Assembly (NCBI RefSeq): GCF_026627505.1
Contig: NZ_JAPNLK010000020.1
Coordinates: forward strand, 1 to 64,000
Reading direction: 5' to 3'
DNA from: Streptomyces sp. H27-H5
GTDB lineage: Bacteria; Actinomycetota; Actinomycetes; Streptomycetales; Streptomycetaceae
DNA length: 64,000 nucleotides
A program made the position numbers and the translations under genes. Positions 17,867-26,622 of the stretch are shown in pieces. The first letter of the stretch is position 1, and every line of letters starts with the position of its first letter. A model generated the notes under the pieces. It did not search any database and was not told the DNA's origin. It saw only the letters and a program-made list of their open reading frames with translations.

Positions 17867-18360
17867 CCGCGTTCCTGCTGGCCGTGCACGTGGTGGCGGC
17901 CATCCTCGCCGTGGGGCCGGTGACCGTCGCGGCGAGCATGTTCCCGGCGGCCGCCCGGCGCGTCCGATCCGGTGAGTCCTGCGAGCCTCCCGCCGGGTCC
18001 GGTGCGTCCGACGCGTCCGACGTGGGCGCGGTGCGACTGTTGCACCGCGTCTGTCGGGTGTACGCCGTGGTGGGCGTGGCGGTACCGGTGTTCGGCCTCG
18101 CCACCGCGTCCTCCCTCGGGGTGCTGACCGATGCCTGGTTGATCACCTCGATGGTCCTCACCGCTGCCGCCGCCGCGATCCTCGCGTTGCGGATCCTGCC
18201 GGGCCAGGAGGCCGTGTTGGTCGGACTGGACGAGGGCGCGGCGCCCGTGGAGAGGGCCGCCACGGCCCGACTGGCCATGTTCACGGGCGTGTTCAACCTG
18301 CTGTGGGTCACGGTGACCGTCCTCATGATCATCCGCCCCGGCTCCACGACGGGAGCCTGA
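17863..18360 (+). CDS. membrane protein, DUF2269-like
   Basis: 165 residues with four predicted membrane helices: residues 1-25, 65-87, 90-110 and 138-158. The first helix begins LLAVHVVAAILAVGP with a central His, a pattern seen in DUF2269-type proteins of unknown function. The GTG start overlaps the stop of the DJ-1 gene (GTGA), so translation is coupled. A Ser/Ala-rich loop lies near residues 35-52. Confidence 0.7.
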   Translation: MTAFLLAVHVVAAILAVGPVTVAASMFPAAARRVRSGESCEPPAGSGASDASDVGAVRLLHRVCRVYAVVGVAVPVFGLATASSLGVLTDAWLITSMVLTAAAAAILALRILPGQEAVLVGLDEGAAPVERAATARLAMFTGVFNLLWVTVTVLMIIRPGSTTGA

Positions 18361-18361
18361 G

Positions 18362-18643
18362 GTGATCGTGTCCCACCCCGGCCGGCCGTTGCGGGTGGCC
18401 TCCGTCATCGAACTCGGCTCGTTCGTCCTTCTGTTGGCGAACCTCGCCACCGTGCACCTGCCGGCGATCTCCTCGCTCGCGGGTCCCGTGCACGGCTGCG
18501 CCTACCTGTTCACCGTGGTCGCGGCGGCCCGCGACCCGAGACGGACCCCGCCGACCACCGGACTGGCCCTGCTGCCCGGGATCGGCGGTGTCCTCGCCCT
18601 GCGCCGGCTCACCCGCTCCGACGCCACCGCCACCGCCGGCTGA
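18362..18643 (+). CDS. small membrane protein, DUF3817-like
   Basis: 93 residues with about three hydrophobic segments (near 12-32, 40-55 and 67-82). The GTG start lies one base after the previous stop. The charge pattern fits small DUF3817-like integral membrane proteins. It is the last gene of the GlxA-controlled run. Function unknown. Confidence 0.65.
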   Translation: MIVSHPGRPLRVASVIELGSFVLLLANLATVHLPAISSLAGPVHGCAYLFTVVAAARDPRRTPPTTGLALLPGIGGVLALRRLTRSDATATAG

Positions 18644-18646
18644 ACC

Positions 18647-18999
18647 TCAGGGGACCAGCCGCTCCATGTCCTCGCGCGGCAGCGAGGGATTGCGTGCCGC
18701 CGCCTCGGCCAGGCCCTCGTCGGGTCCGGTGAGCAGGGAAGCGAGGAGGGAGGGCGACCGCGCCGGATGCGCGGCGGCGGCCTCGGCGGCCCTCGGGTCC
18801 CCCAGGCAGGGCGTCAGCGCGGCGGCCGTCGCGTTCGGATGCCCGGCGATCTCTCGCGCAGGGCCCGTCGTACCGGCGCCTGGTGGTGGGCCAGTTGCTC
18901 CAGCAGGGCCCCGGACGCACCCGGGTTGGCGGCCGCCCGCGTGTGCACCCCTACGCCGTGCGTGGCGACCATGGCGCGCAACAGCTCTTCGGTGAGGCC
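18647..18999 (-). pseudogene. frameshifted leucine-rich-repeat-variant (LRV) protein remnant
   Basis: In one minus-strand frame the DNA reads TRAAANPGASGALLEQLAHH and then VRRALRE. The frame then breaks in the GAGAGA stretch (plus strand TCTCTC at 18850-18855). Two bases out of phase it continues as EIAGHPNATAAALTPCLGDP, then AAAAHPA, AAARNPSLPRED and a stop at 18647. The AANPxASxALLExLA pattern is that of LRV/ARM-like repeats, normally found in a longer protein. The N-terminal part is missing and its remnant overlaps the 3' end of the LysR gene. Removing one GA dinucleotide restores one continuous frame. Confidence 0.75.
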
Positions 19000-19928
19000 C
19001 GGGTGCGGGGCTCCTTTGCCGTGTCCCGCAGGGCGGCGGTCAGGGTGTCGAGGTACGGCCGTGCGTCCCGCCGGCGCGCGGTGGCCAGCCCGAGGTGTCG
19101 TACGGGGCGGGGCGGTTCGATGCGTACGGCGACGGGCGCCCCGGACGGGGCCGCGGGGCCCGGCCGGGGCGCGTCGAGCGGGGAGAGCAGGGCGACCTGG
19201 GGAACGAGCGAGACGCCGACGCCCGCCGCCACCAGGGACTGGGCGAAGAAGTAGTCGGTGGTGGAGGCCGAGATCCGGATCTCGAAGCCGGACCGCTGAG
19301 CGTAGCGCCGCAGGTAGGCCTCGGTGCGGAGGCAGCCGAGCACCCAGCGGGCGTCGGTCAGTTCGGCCAGGGCGATCGAGTCGCGCCCCGCGTGCGGGTG
19401 GTCGGGCGGGAGCACCACCCACAGGGGGTCGTCCATCAGCGGTGACCAGTCCACCCCGGGCAGTACGGGCAGGGGTTCGTCGAAGTGGTAGCCGAGCGCG
19501 AGGTCGGCCGCACCGTCGCGCACCATCGGCAGCGCGGCCTCCGGTTCGGCCTCCCGTACCGTCAGTTCGACCTCGGGGTGCGCCGCCACGAACCGGGGCA
19601 ACGCCGCCGGCAGCAGATGCCGGCCCCCGCTGGTGAACGTGGCGACGGTCAGGCGGGGGCGGGGCGCGCTCAGGCGCTCGATCGCGTTCCGCACCCGGTC
19701 CAGTTCGGCGAAGATCGACTCAGCGGCCTCCGTCAGCAGCCGGCCCGGCTCGGTGAGGGTGATCCCGCGGCTGCCGCGCACGACCACCGGGTGACCGAGC
19801 CCGCGTTCCAGCGTCGCGATGTGTTGGGAGACGGCGGAGGGGGTCAGGAGCAGGGCGCCGGCCGCCTTGTTGAAGCTGCCGTGTTCGGCCACGGCGCGCA
19901 GGACGCGCAGCCGTTGCACATCGATCAA
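18951..19928 (-). CDS. LysR-family transcriptional regulator
   Basis: 325 residues. The winged HTH is at residues 1-60 (LRVLRAVAEHGSFNKAAGALLLTPSAVSQHIATLE), followed by a periplasmic-binding-fold effector domain from about residue 90 to 295. The last 25 residues (after TAALRDTAKEP) do not look native: the DNA there also encodes the start of the LRV relic in another frame, so the natural C-terminus may have been lost. It is divergent from an SDR-type gene across a 71-base gap, the usual arrangement for LysR and target. Confidence 0.9.
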   Translation of the reverse strand: MIDVQRLRVLRAVAEHGSFNKAAGALLLTPSAVSQHIATLERGLGHPVVVRGSRGITLTEPGRLLTEAAESIFAELDRVRNAIERLSAPRPRLTVATFTSGGRHLLPAALPRFVAAHPEVELTVREAEPEAALPMVRDGAADLALGYHFDEPLPVLPGVDWSPLMDDPLWVVLPPDHPHAGRDSIALAELTDARWVLGCLRTEAYLRRYAQRSGFEIRISASTTDYFFAQSLVAAGVGVSLVPQVALLSPLDAPRPGPAAPSGAPVAVRIEPPRPVRHLGLATARRRDARPYLDTLTAALRDTAKEPRTRASPKSCCAPWSPRTA

Positions 19929-19999
19929 CAGTTTTCCTTACGACAGGTTCAGCAAGACATCAGTACCGCGGGGGACGCTACAGCGGCAGAGTCGAACCC

Positions 20000-20839
20000 A
20001 TGCGAAATTTCTTGGTCATCGGCGGGAGCCGGTACTTCGGCAGGCGTCTGGTCACCTCACTCCGTGACGCCGGCGACCGGGTCACCGTCCTCAACCGGGG
20101 TTCCGCCGCCCCGCCGCCCGGTGTCGGCCACCTCGTCGCCGACCGCGACGACGAGGCCCGGTTGCGCACGGCCCTGGGGCGGCGGAGCTTCGACGTCGTC
20201 GTCGACCAGGTCTGCTACACGCCGCGGCAGGCCACCCTCGCCCGCCGCGTCTTCGCGGGCTCCGCGGGGCGCTATGTGATGACCTCCACCATGGAGGTGT
20301 ACGACCCGGCGCCCCCCACCCCCGAAGCGGCCGCCTACGCGCGGGGCAAGCGAGAGGCCGAGGCGGAACTGACCGACGCGGAGTTCCCGTTCGTCGCCGT
20401 ACGCAGCGCCCATGTCCTCGGCGGCGGGCCCGCCGAGTTCACGGGGAGGCTCGCGCACTACGTCGAGCGGATCGGCGCCGGCGCCCCGGTGGACGTCCAC
20501 GAGGCCCCGCACCCCACGTCCTTCATCCACCACCACGAGATCGCGGACTTCCTGCGCTGGACGGCAGAAGGGAGCTTCGCCGGCCCTGTCGACGCGGCCT
20601 CCGACGGCGCCCTGACCGTCACCGAACTCTGCGAGCTGATCGGCGCACGACTGGGACGGCGGCCCCGCTACCGGACGGTCGGGGCGGGCGCTCCCGCGTC
20701 ACCGTTCTCCTTCGACCGGGACTACGCGCTCGACAACTCCCGCGCCACCGAACTCGGTTACCGCTTCACCCGGACCGCGGACTGGCTGCCGGCGGCGGTC
20801 ACGGAAGCCGCGCGCCCGCCCTCCCGCGCTCATGTCTGA
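20000..20839 (+). CDS. NAD-dependent epimerase/dehydratase (extended SDR)
   Basis: 279 residues. The Rossmann motif GGSRYFGRRL lies at residues 8-17, VTVLNRG follows as the second strand, and the later TSTMEVY segment stands where classical SDRs have the Ser/Tyr region. The catalytic YxxxK appears as YARGK near residue 113. The family acts on nucleotide sugars or similar substrates; relatives also resemble RNA-binding CSP41 proteins. The divergent LysR gene is its likely regulator. Its 3' end overlaps the convergent GntR gene by 10 bases. Confidence 0.85.
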   Translation: MRNFLVIGGSRYFGRRLVTSLRDAGDRVTVLNRGSAAPPPGVGHLVADRDDEARLRTALGRRSFDVVVDQVCYTPRQATLARRVFAGSAGRYVMTSTMEVYDPAPPTPEAAAYARGKREAEAELTDAEFPFVAVRSAHVLGGGPAEFTGRLAHYVERIGAGAPVDVHEAPHPTSFIHHHEIADFLRWTAEGSFAGPVDAASDGALTVTELCELIGARLGRRPRYRTVGAGAPASPFSFDRDYALDNSRATELGYRFTRTADWLPAAVTEAARPPSRAHV

Positions 20840-21582
20840 CGATCGCCCGGGTGCCTCTCCAGGGGTGTCGCCATCGCCGAGTTGCTCACGCCGAACGTGA
20901 CGCTGCCCGCCCGGTAGCGGTCGTCGGACCACTCGATCGGGCGGCCGGTACGGGTCGCGGAGACATGCCGTTGGCGGAGCAGCGCCCCGCCGCGCCTGAT
21001 CCCCAGCAGCCGGGCGTCCTCGCTGCCCGCCGGCAGCGCGTCGATCAGGTGCTCGCCGTACTGGGCGACGATCCCCGAGTCGCGCGCCAGACTGTCCATC
21101 ACGGAACGACAGTCCTCGGGCAGCGCCTCGACGGCCGCCGCGACCCAGTCCGCGTACGCGGTGCGCTCCACCATGGTCGGCTCACCGTCCAGCAGGCGCA
21201 GCCGCAGCACGGCCAGGATCTCCGTGCCCGGCGGCACCGCGAGCCGCCGCGCCTCCTCGGCGTCGGCGGGACGTCGGGTCCGCGAGAGGAACCGGCCGGC
21301 GGCCTCGTGGCCCACGCCCTCGGCCCACTGGGCGAAGCTGTTCAGCTCGCCGAAACTGTGCTTGCGCTCGTGACGCAGGACGATCCTGCGCGCGCCCTGC
21401 CGGGAGCCGACGAGCCCCTCGGCCGCCAGGGTGGCCACCGCCTGGCGGACCGTGCCGCGCGAGGCCGACCACCGGGCGGCCAGGTCGCTCTCCGAGGGGA
21501 GCCGCGCACCCACCCGGTACTCGCCGGACAGGATCGCCTGCCGCAGCGCCTCGGCGATCTCCAGATACCTGACCGTGCCCAT
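20830..21582 (-). CDS. GntR/HutC-family regulator
   Basis: 250 residues. The winged HTH occupies residues 5-70 (LRQAILSGEYRVGARLPSESDLAARW, then SRGTVRQAVATLAAEGLV), followed by a UTRA ligand-binding domain from about 95 to 235. HutC-type members sense metabolites such as amino sugars, phosphonates or histidine intermediates. It is divergent from an ABC importer operon, and the ACAAGT-type operators at 21750-21788 lie before that operon, so it very likely represses it. Confidence 0.9.
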   Translation of the reverse strand: MGTVRYLEIAEALRQAILSGEYRVGARLPSESDLAARWSASRGTVRQAVATLAAEGLVGSRQGARRIVLRHERKHSFGELNSFAQWAEGVGHEAAGRFLSRTRRPADAEEARRLAVPPGTEILAVLRLRLLDGEPTMVERTAYADWVAAAVEALPEDCRSVMDSLARDSGIVAQYGEHLIDALPAGSEDARLLGIRRGGALLRQRHVSATRTGRPIEWSDDRYRAGSVTFGVSNSAMATPLERHPGDRQT

Positions 21583-21749
21583 GCCGTGCGCCCCTCGTCG
21601 AACCGACCGACCTCTTGCCCGCTACTCATGATCATCGAACCGCCCCTGTCACGGCTTCTTTCGGTCAATCTCCGCTCTTCCACAAGCCGTGCTCCGCGGT
21701 CCAGCCGCCGTTCACCGTCCGTACAGCGGGCCCGGGCGAACTGGAGCCA

Positions 21750-21788
21750 ACTTGTTCAGACAAGTGGTCGGACAAGTGGTCGGACAAG
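21750..21788. promoter_or_regulatory. GntR-type operator with tandem half-sites
   Basis: ACTTGTTCAGACAAGT at 21750-21765 is a perfect inverted repeat with a TCAG centre. Its right half starts a tandem series: GACAAGTGGTCG at 21759-21770, again at 21771-21782, then GACAAG at 21783-21788 (period 12 bp). The block ends 29 bases before the importer start codon. It resembles the HutC-subfamily operator layout (compare DasR ACTGGTCTAGACCAGT). Confidence 0.7.
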
Positions 21789-21817
21789 AAACCCCCCCTT
21801 CGTCTCCGGGAGAGACC

Positions 21818-22987
21818 GTGCTCAGTTCCTCCGCCCGTCGTGGTGCGGCCGTACTGCTCGGCGTCGCCGTCCTCACCACGCTCAGCGCGTGTGGCGCCGC
21901 CCCCGACCAGCAGAACGCCGGTTCGACCGGTGACGCCAAGAAGGGCGTACAGCCGGGTGCCGCGGCCTCCCTGGCCGACTTCGGCGACCTGAAGGGCCTC
22001 GTCGCCGCGGCCGAGAAGGAGGGCCGGCTCAATGTGATCGCGCTCCCCGCCGACTGGGCGAACTACGGCGAGATCCTCAAGGCCTTCCAGGCGAAGTACC
22101 CCAAGATCCAGATCAACAGCGAGAACCCGGACGCCGCCAGCGCCGACGAGATCGCCGCCGTCAAGTCCCGCAAGGGCCAAATGCGCGCCCCCGACGTCCT
22201 CGACCTCGGCATCGCCTTCGCGCGCAGCGGAGCCGGCGAGAACCTCTTCGCCCCGTACAAGGTCACCGCCTGGGACAACATCCCCGCCGGTCAGAAGGAC
22301 GCCGACGGCCGCTGGTACAACGACTACGGCGGCTACATCTCCATCGGCTGCGACGCCGCCCGCGTCCCGAACTGCCCGAAGACCTTCGCGGACCTCCTGA
22401 AGCCCGAGTACAAGGGCAAGGTCGCCCTCAACGGCAACCCGACCAAGTCCGGTTCCGCCTTCGGCGGCGTCTACGCGGCGGCCCTCGCCAACAAGGGCTC
22501 CTTCGGGGACATCCAGCCCGGCATCGACTTCTTCGGGCAGCTGAAGAAGAACGGAAACTTCATCCCCGTCGAGTCCACCCCGGCCACCGTCGAGAAGGGC
22601 GAGACGCCCATCTCCATCGACTGGGACTACCTGAACGCCGGCTACGCCGACCAGTTCAAGGGCAAGGGCGTCGACTGGAAGGTCGCCGTCCCCACCGACG
22701 GCGTCTACGCCCAGTACTACTCGCAGGCCGTCAACAAGGACGCCCCCAACCCGGCGGCCGCCCGCCTGTGGATGGAGTTCCTGTACAGCGCCGAGGGCCA
22801 GAACCTCTGGCTCAAGGGCTACGCCCGGCCCGTCCTGCTGCCCGTCATGACGCAGGACGGCAGCGCCGACAAGGCTGCCGTCGAGAAGCTGCCCAAGGTC
22901 CAGGGCACCCCGTCCTTCCCGGCCTCCGCCGAGCTCGACAAGGCCAAGGCCACCCTCGCCGAGAAGTGGGACAAGGCCCTCTCCTGA
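21818..22987 (+). CDS. ABC importer substrate-binding lipoprotein
   Basis: 389 residues with a lipoprotein signal ending in the lipobox TTLSAC at about residues 20-25. The mature part is an Fbp/PotD-like solute-binding protein: GRLNVIALPADWANYGEILKAF near residue 70, and ISIDWDYLNAGYAD near residue 265. Such proteins bind polyamines, ferric ions, phosphonates or small organic phosphates. The GTG start at 21818 follows GGGAGAGA; longer frames would lack a signal peptide at the N-terminus. It is first in a five-gene operon. The HAD phosphatase at the end hints at a phosphorylated or phosphonate substrate, but this is inference. Confidence 0.88.
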   Translation: MLSSSARRGAAVLLGVAVLTTLSACGAAPDQQNAGSTGDAKKGVQPGAAASLADFGDLKGLVAAAEKEGRLNVIALPADWANYGEILKAFQAKYPKIQINSENPDAASADEIAAVKSRKGQMRAPDVLDLGIAFARSGAGENLFAPYKVTAWDNIPAGQKDADGRWYNDYGGYISIGCDAARVPNCPKTFADLLKPEYKGKVALNGNPTKSGSAFGGVYAAALANKGSFGDIQPGIDFFGQLKKNGNFIPVESTPATVEKGETPISIDWDYLNAGYADQFKGKGVDWKVAVPTDGVYAQYYSQAVNKDAPNPAAARLWMEFLYSAEGQNLWLKGYARPVLLPVMTQDGSADKAAVEKLPKVQGTPSFPASAELDKAKATLAEKWDKALS

Positions 22988-23886
22988 TGTCAGCCACCTC
23001 CACCACCCCCCACCAGGGGACCGCCGGCGGCACCCGCCGCCGGCGGCGGGTGCCGCGCACCTGGCTCGCCACCCTGCCCCTGCTCGTCTTCACCGGGCTG
23101 TGCTTCGGCATCCCGCTCGGCGCCATCGCCTTCGGAGCCGTCACCACCACCGACCCGGCCCGCGGCACCACCGCCCTGACCGGCGAGCACCTCGCGCGCT
23201 CGCTCCAGGGCCCCTACCTCGACTCGCTCGTCGGCAGTGTCCGGCTCTCCGCCCTGACCGCGCTGCTCGGCGGCGTGCTCGGCGTACTGATCGCCCAGGC
23301 CGTGGTCACCTCCCGGTCGACCGCCCTGCGCAGCGCCACCCTCACCGCGTCGGGCGTGCTGGCCAACTTCGGCGGCGTCCCGCTGGCGTTCGCGTTCATC
23401 GCCACCGCCGGCATCTCCGGAGTCGTCACCCAACTCGCCGACCTCGGCGGCCTCGGCTGGAACCTGTACTCCTTCACCGGCCTCTCCGTGGTGTACCTGT
23501 ACTTCCTCACCCCGCTGATGGTCCTGGTCATCGCGCCCGCACTCGACGGACTGCGCCCGCAATGGCGCGAGGCCGCCGAGAACAGCGGGGCCACCGGCCG
23601 ACAGTTCTGGCGCCACGTCGGACTGCCGGTCCTCGCGCCCTCGCTGCTCGGCGGGTTCGTGCTGCTCTTCGGCACCGCCTTCGCCGCGCACGCCACGGCC
23701 GCCGCACTCGTCGGAGGCTCCGTGCCCCTGGTCACGCTGAAGATCGCGGACGCGCTGGCCGGGAACGTCCTCACCGGCCAGGAGAACGTGGCACTCGCCC
23801 TCGGCCTCGACATGATCCTGATCGCCGGCCTGGTCATGGCGGTCTACCTGCCCCTCCAGCGACGGAGCGCCCGATGGCTGCGATGA
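22987..23886 (+). CDS. ABC importer permease 1 (BPD_transp_1 family)
   Basis: 299 residues with six membrane helices. The EAA loop for the ATPase reads LRPQWREAAENSGATGRQFW near residue 195, followed by the GLPVLAPSLLGG helix. The ATG overlaps the stop of the binding-protein gene by one base (TGATG). Its N-terminal tail is basic and cytoplasmic. It works as a heterodimer with the next gene product. Confidence 0.9.
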   Translation: MSATSTTPHQGTAGGTRRRRRVPRTWLATLPLLVFTGLCFGIPLGAIAFGAVTTTDPARGTTALTGEHLARSLQGPYLDSLVGSVRLSALTALLGGVLGVLIAQAVVTSRSTALRSATLTASGVLANFGGVPLAFAFIATAGISGVVTQLADLGGLGWNLYSFTGLSVVYLYFLTPLMVLVIAPALDGLRPQWREAAENSGATGRQFWRHVGLPVLAPSLLGGFVLLFGTAFAAHATAAALVGGSVPLVTLKIADALAGNVLTGQENVALALGLDMILIAGLVMAVYLPLQRRSARWLR

Positions 23887-24815
23887 CCCCGACGCCCACC
23901 CGGAACACCGTCGAGGCCCTGGAGGCCGCCGCCGCGGGGAAGCCGGCCGGCGCGCCGGCCCGGAGCCCGCGCACGTCCCGGCCACGCCCCCGGGTGTGGC
24001 GCGGCGCCGTACTCCTCCTGGCGGGCGCCTACTTCCTCGTACCGCTCGTCGCCTCCTTCGTGTTCACCGTGCACGTGCCGGGCCAAGGCATCACCTTCGC
24101 CGCCTACACCGAGCTCCTCGCCGCCGACGGCTTCACCGAGAGCCTGCTGCTCTCCCTGGGTCTCGCCGCCGCCACCATCGCGCTGTCGCTGCTCCTCGCG
24201 GTGCCCGCGCTGATCGGCGTGCGCATCGGCTCGCCCAGGCTGCGCCCCGTCGTCGAGGTCATGTGCATGCTGCCCCTGGTGGTGCCGCCCATCGCGCTGG
24301 TCACCGGCATCACCACCGTGCTGCGCTGGGGACCCGAACACCTCTCGCGGACCCCGCTCTACCAGACCTTCCTCGCGGTCCAGGACGAGCGGTTCCCCGT
24401 CGTCCTGGTCCTCGCCTACACCGTGCTGGCGCTGCCGTTCGTCTACCGCTCCCTCGACGCCGGCCTGCGCGCCGTGGACGTGCCCACCCTGGTCGAGGCG
24501 GCCCGCAGCTGCGGCGCGAGCTGGCCGTACGTCGTCCTGCGCGTCCTGCTGCCCAACCTGCGGGCCTCGCTCGCCGGAGCCGCCTTCCTCACCCTGGCCC
24601 TGGTCCTCGGCGAGTTCACCATCGCCTCGCTCCTGGGATTCCGTCCCTTCGCGGTGTGGATCGTCTCCATCTCCGGCGCCCAGGCCCGGATGTCGGTGGC
24701 CGTCTCCATCCTGAGCCTCCTGATCACCTGGCTGCTGCTGCTCGTCCTCTCGCGGGCCGGGACCACCCCGACCGCCGCGACCGGCGTCGCCCCCACCTCC
24801 CGCAAGGAGTCCTGA
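23874..24815 (+). CDS. ABC importer permease 2 (BPD_transp_1 family)
   Basis: 313 residues, six membrane helices. The EAA loop is TLVEAARSCGASWPYVVLRV near residue 210. ATG 23874 is chosen because GGAG lies six bases upstream; ATG 23883, overlapping the previous stop as ATGA, is an alternative. The start region overlaps the end of permease 1 by 13 bases. Both permeases resemble the paired spermidine/phosphonate/iron-type channels. Confidence 0.88.
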   Translation: MAAMTPTPTRNTVEALEAAAAGKPAGAPARSPRTSRPRPRVWRGAVLLLAGAYFLVPLVASFVFTVHVPGQGITFAAYTELLAADGFTESLLLSLGLAAATIALSLLLAVPALIGVRIGSPRLRPVVEVMCMLPLVVPPIALVTGITTVLRWGPEHLSRTPLYQTFLAVQDERFPVVLVLAYTVLALPFVYRSLDAGLRAVDVPTLVEAARSCGASWPYVVLRVLLPNLRASLAGAAFLTLALVLGEFTIASLLGFRPFAVWIVSISGAQARMSVAVSILSLLITWLLLLVLSRAGTTPTAATGVAPTSRKES

Positions 24816-24820
24816 CCCCC

Positions 24821-25912
24821 ATGTCCACCACCCTTCCCGCGATCCGGAAGCCGGCGGATCCCGCCCCCGCGGGGGCGCGCGTCGAATTCCGCGGCCTGCG
24901 CCGGACGTTCGGCTCCACCGTGGCCCTGGACGGTCTCGACCTCACCATCGAACCGGGCGAACTCGTCGCGCTGCTCGGACCGTCGGGCTGCGGAAAGACC
25001 ACCGCGCTGCGCGTCGTCGCCGGCTTCGAACAGCCCGACGCCGGCGAGGTCCTCGTCGACGGACAGGACATCACCGGCGTCCCGGCCAACCGCCGCGACG
25101 CCGGGATGGTCTTCCAGTCGTACAGCCTCTTCCCGAACCTCAACGCCCGCGACAACGTGGCCTTCGGCCTGCGCGTGCGCAAGGTGGACGCGGCACGGCG
25201 CCGCGAACGGGCCGCCGAACTCCTCGACCTCGTCGGCCTGCCCGACCACGGCGACCGCTACCCGCACCAGATGTCCGGCGGCCAGCAGCAACGCGTCGCA
25301 CTGGCCCGCGCCCTCGCCCTGCGCCCGCGCGTCCTGCTCCTTGACGAACCGCTCTCCGCACTCGACGCCAAGGTGCGCTCGAACCTGCGCGACGAGATCC
25401 GCCGACTCCAACTGTCCCTCGGCATCACCACCGTGTTCGTCACGCACGACCAGGAGGAGGCCCTGTCGATGGCCGACCGCGTCGCCGTGCTGAACGCCGG
25501 GCGGCTGGAGCAGTGCGCCGCCCCCGCCGAGCTGTACGAGCGGCCGGCGACGCCCTTCGTCGCCGAGTTCGTCGGCACCATGAACCGGCTCCCGGGCCGG
25601 CTCACCGACTCCGGGCTGGTGGACGTGGCGGGCTCGCGGCTGCCCGTGGACGGCCCGGTCCCGACCGACAGGGACGTGGAGGTGCTGGTCCGCCCGGAGA
25701 ACGTCACCGCGACCGCCGACACCGCGGGCACGGCCACCGTCGTCTCCGCCTCCTTCTTCGGATCCGTCACCCGACTCCACCTCGAACTGCCCGGCGGGGC
25801 GAGCGTCAAGGCCGACCTCCCGTCGCGGGACGCCGGGGAACTGCCGCCCGGCGCACGGGCGACCGTCGGCCTGACCGAACGGCCCGTCCTCGTCGTGGCG
25901 AGGGCCTCGTGA
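24821..25912 (+). CDS. ABC importer ATPase with TOBE domain
   Basis: 363 residues. Walker A GPSGCGKTT is near residue 53, the Q-loop is in VFQSYSLFPNL, the signature MSGGQQQR is near residue 150, Walker B is VLLLDEP with LSALDAKVR as D-loop, and the switch His is in VTHDQEEA. The last 110 residues form a TOBE-type regulatory domain, typical of PotA/FbpC/MalK-like ATPases. AAGGAGT precedes the ATG. It powers the two preceding permeases. Confidence 0.92.
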   Translation: MSTTLPAIRKPADPAPAGARVEFRGLRRTFGSTVALDGLDLTIEPGELVALLGPSGCGKTTALRVVAGFEQPDAGEVLVDGQDITGVPANRRDAGMVFQSYSLFPNLNARDNVAFGLRVRKVDAARRRERAAELLDLVGLPDHGDRYPHQMSGGQQQRVALARALALRPRVLLLDEPLSALDAKVRSNLRDEIRRLQLSLGITTVFVTHDQEEALSMADRVAVLNAGRLEQCAAPAELYERPATPFVAEFVGTMNRLPGRLTDSGLVDVAGSRLPVDGPVPTDRDVEVLVRPENVTATADTAGTATVVSASFFGSVTRLHLELPGGASVKADLPSRDAGELPPGARATVGLTERPVLVVARAS

Positions 25913-26574
25913 GCGGGCTCGCGGCGGTCCTGTTCGACATGGACGGCACCCTCGTCGACACCGAGGTGCTGTGGTGGCGGACCACCGAGGAGACCGCCGC
26001 GGCGATGGGCCACACCCTGACCGACGCGGACGCGCCCGAGGTCGTCGGCCGGGCGGTGGACGACACCGTCGCCCACCTCGTACGGGTCACGGGCGGGGGA
26101 GACCACGCCCGGGTGGGCGCCGCGCTCACCGAGGACTTCCTCCGACGGGTGCGCGCCGGGGCGCCGATGCGGCCCGGCGCCCAACGGCTGCTGACCGCCC
26201 TCACCACCGAAGGAGTGCCCTTCGCCCTGGTCAGTGCCTCACCGCGGGTGGTGGTCGACTCGGTGCTCGGCGGCACCCTCGCCCACGTCCCCTTCGCCCT
26301 CACGCTGTCCGCCGACGACACCGCGCGGACGAAGCCCCACCCGGACCCCTACCGGGCCGCCGCCGAACGGCTGGGCCTCGTACCGCAGGCGTGCGTGGCG
26401 GTGGAGGACTCCCCGGACGGCGCGGCCTCGGCGGAAGCCGCCGGCTGCGCGGTCCTGGTGGTGCCCTCCCTGCTGCCGGTGCCCGCCTCGTCGGCGCGCC
26501 GCTTCGCCCGGACGCTGGAGGAGGTCACCCCGGACGTCCTGCGCGCCTGCCTGGCCGCGCGTCTCCCGGCCTGA
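25909..26574 (+). CDS. HAD-family phosphatase (beta-phosphoglucomutase-like)
   Basis: 221 residues. HAD motif I DMDGTLVDTE is near residue 9 (both catalytic Asp present), motif II VSASPR near residue 108, motif III Lys in ARTKPHPDPY near residue 143 and motif IV EDSPDG near residue 163. A helical cap lies between motifs I and II. The GTG start overlaps the ATPase stop (GTGA), so it belongs to the importer operon. It probably dephosphorylates an imported or derived sugar-phosphate-like compound; a phosphonatase role is less likely because the cap lacks an evident Schiff-base lysine. Confidence 0.85.
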   Translation: MSGLAAVLFDMDGTLVDTEVLWWRTTEETAAAMGHTLTDADAPEVVGRAVDDTVAHLVRVTGGGDHARVGAALTEDFLRRVRAGAPMRPGAQRLLTALTTEGVPFALVSASPRVVVDSVLGGTLAHVPFALTLSADDTARTKPHPDPYRAAAERLGLVPQACVAVEDSPDGAASAEAAGCAVLVVPSLLPVPASSARRFARTLEEVTPDVLRACLAARLPA

Positions 26575-26622
26575 CCGGATACCGCAGGGGCCGGGCCGGA
26601 CGTCACACGGCGCGGAGGGTTC

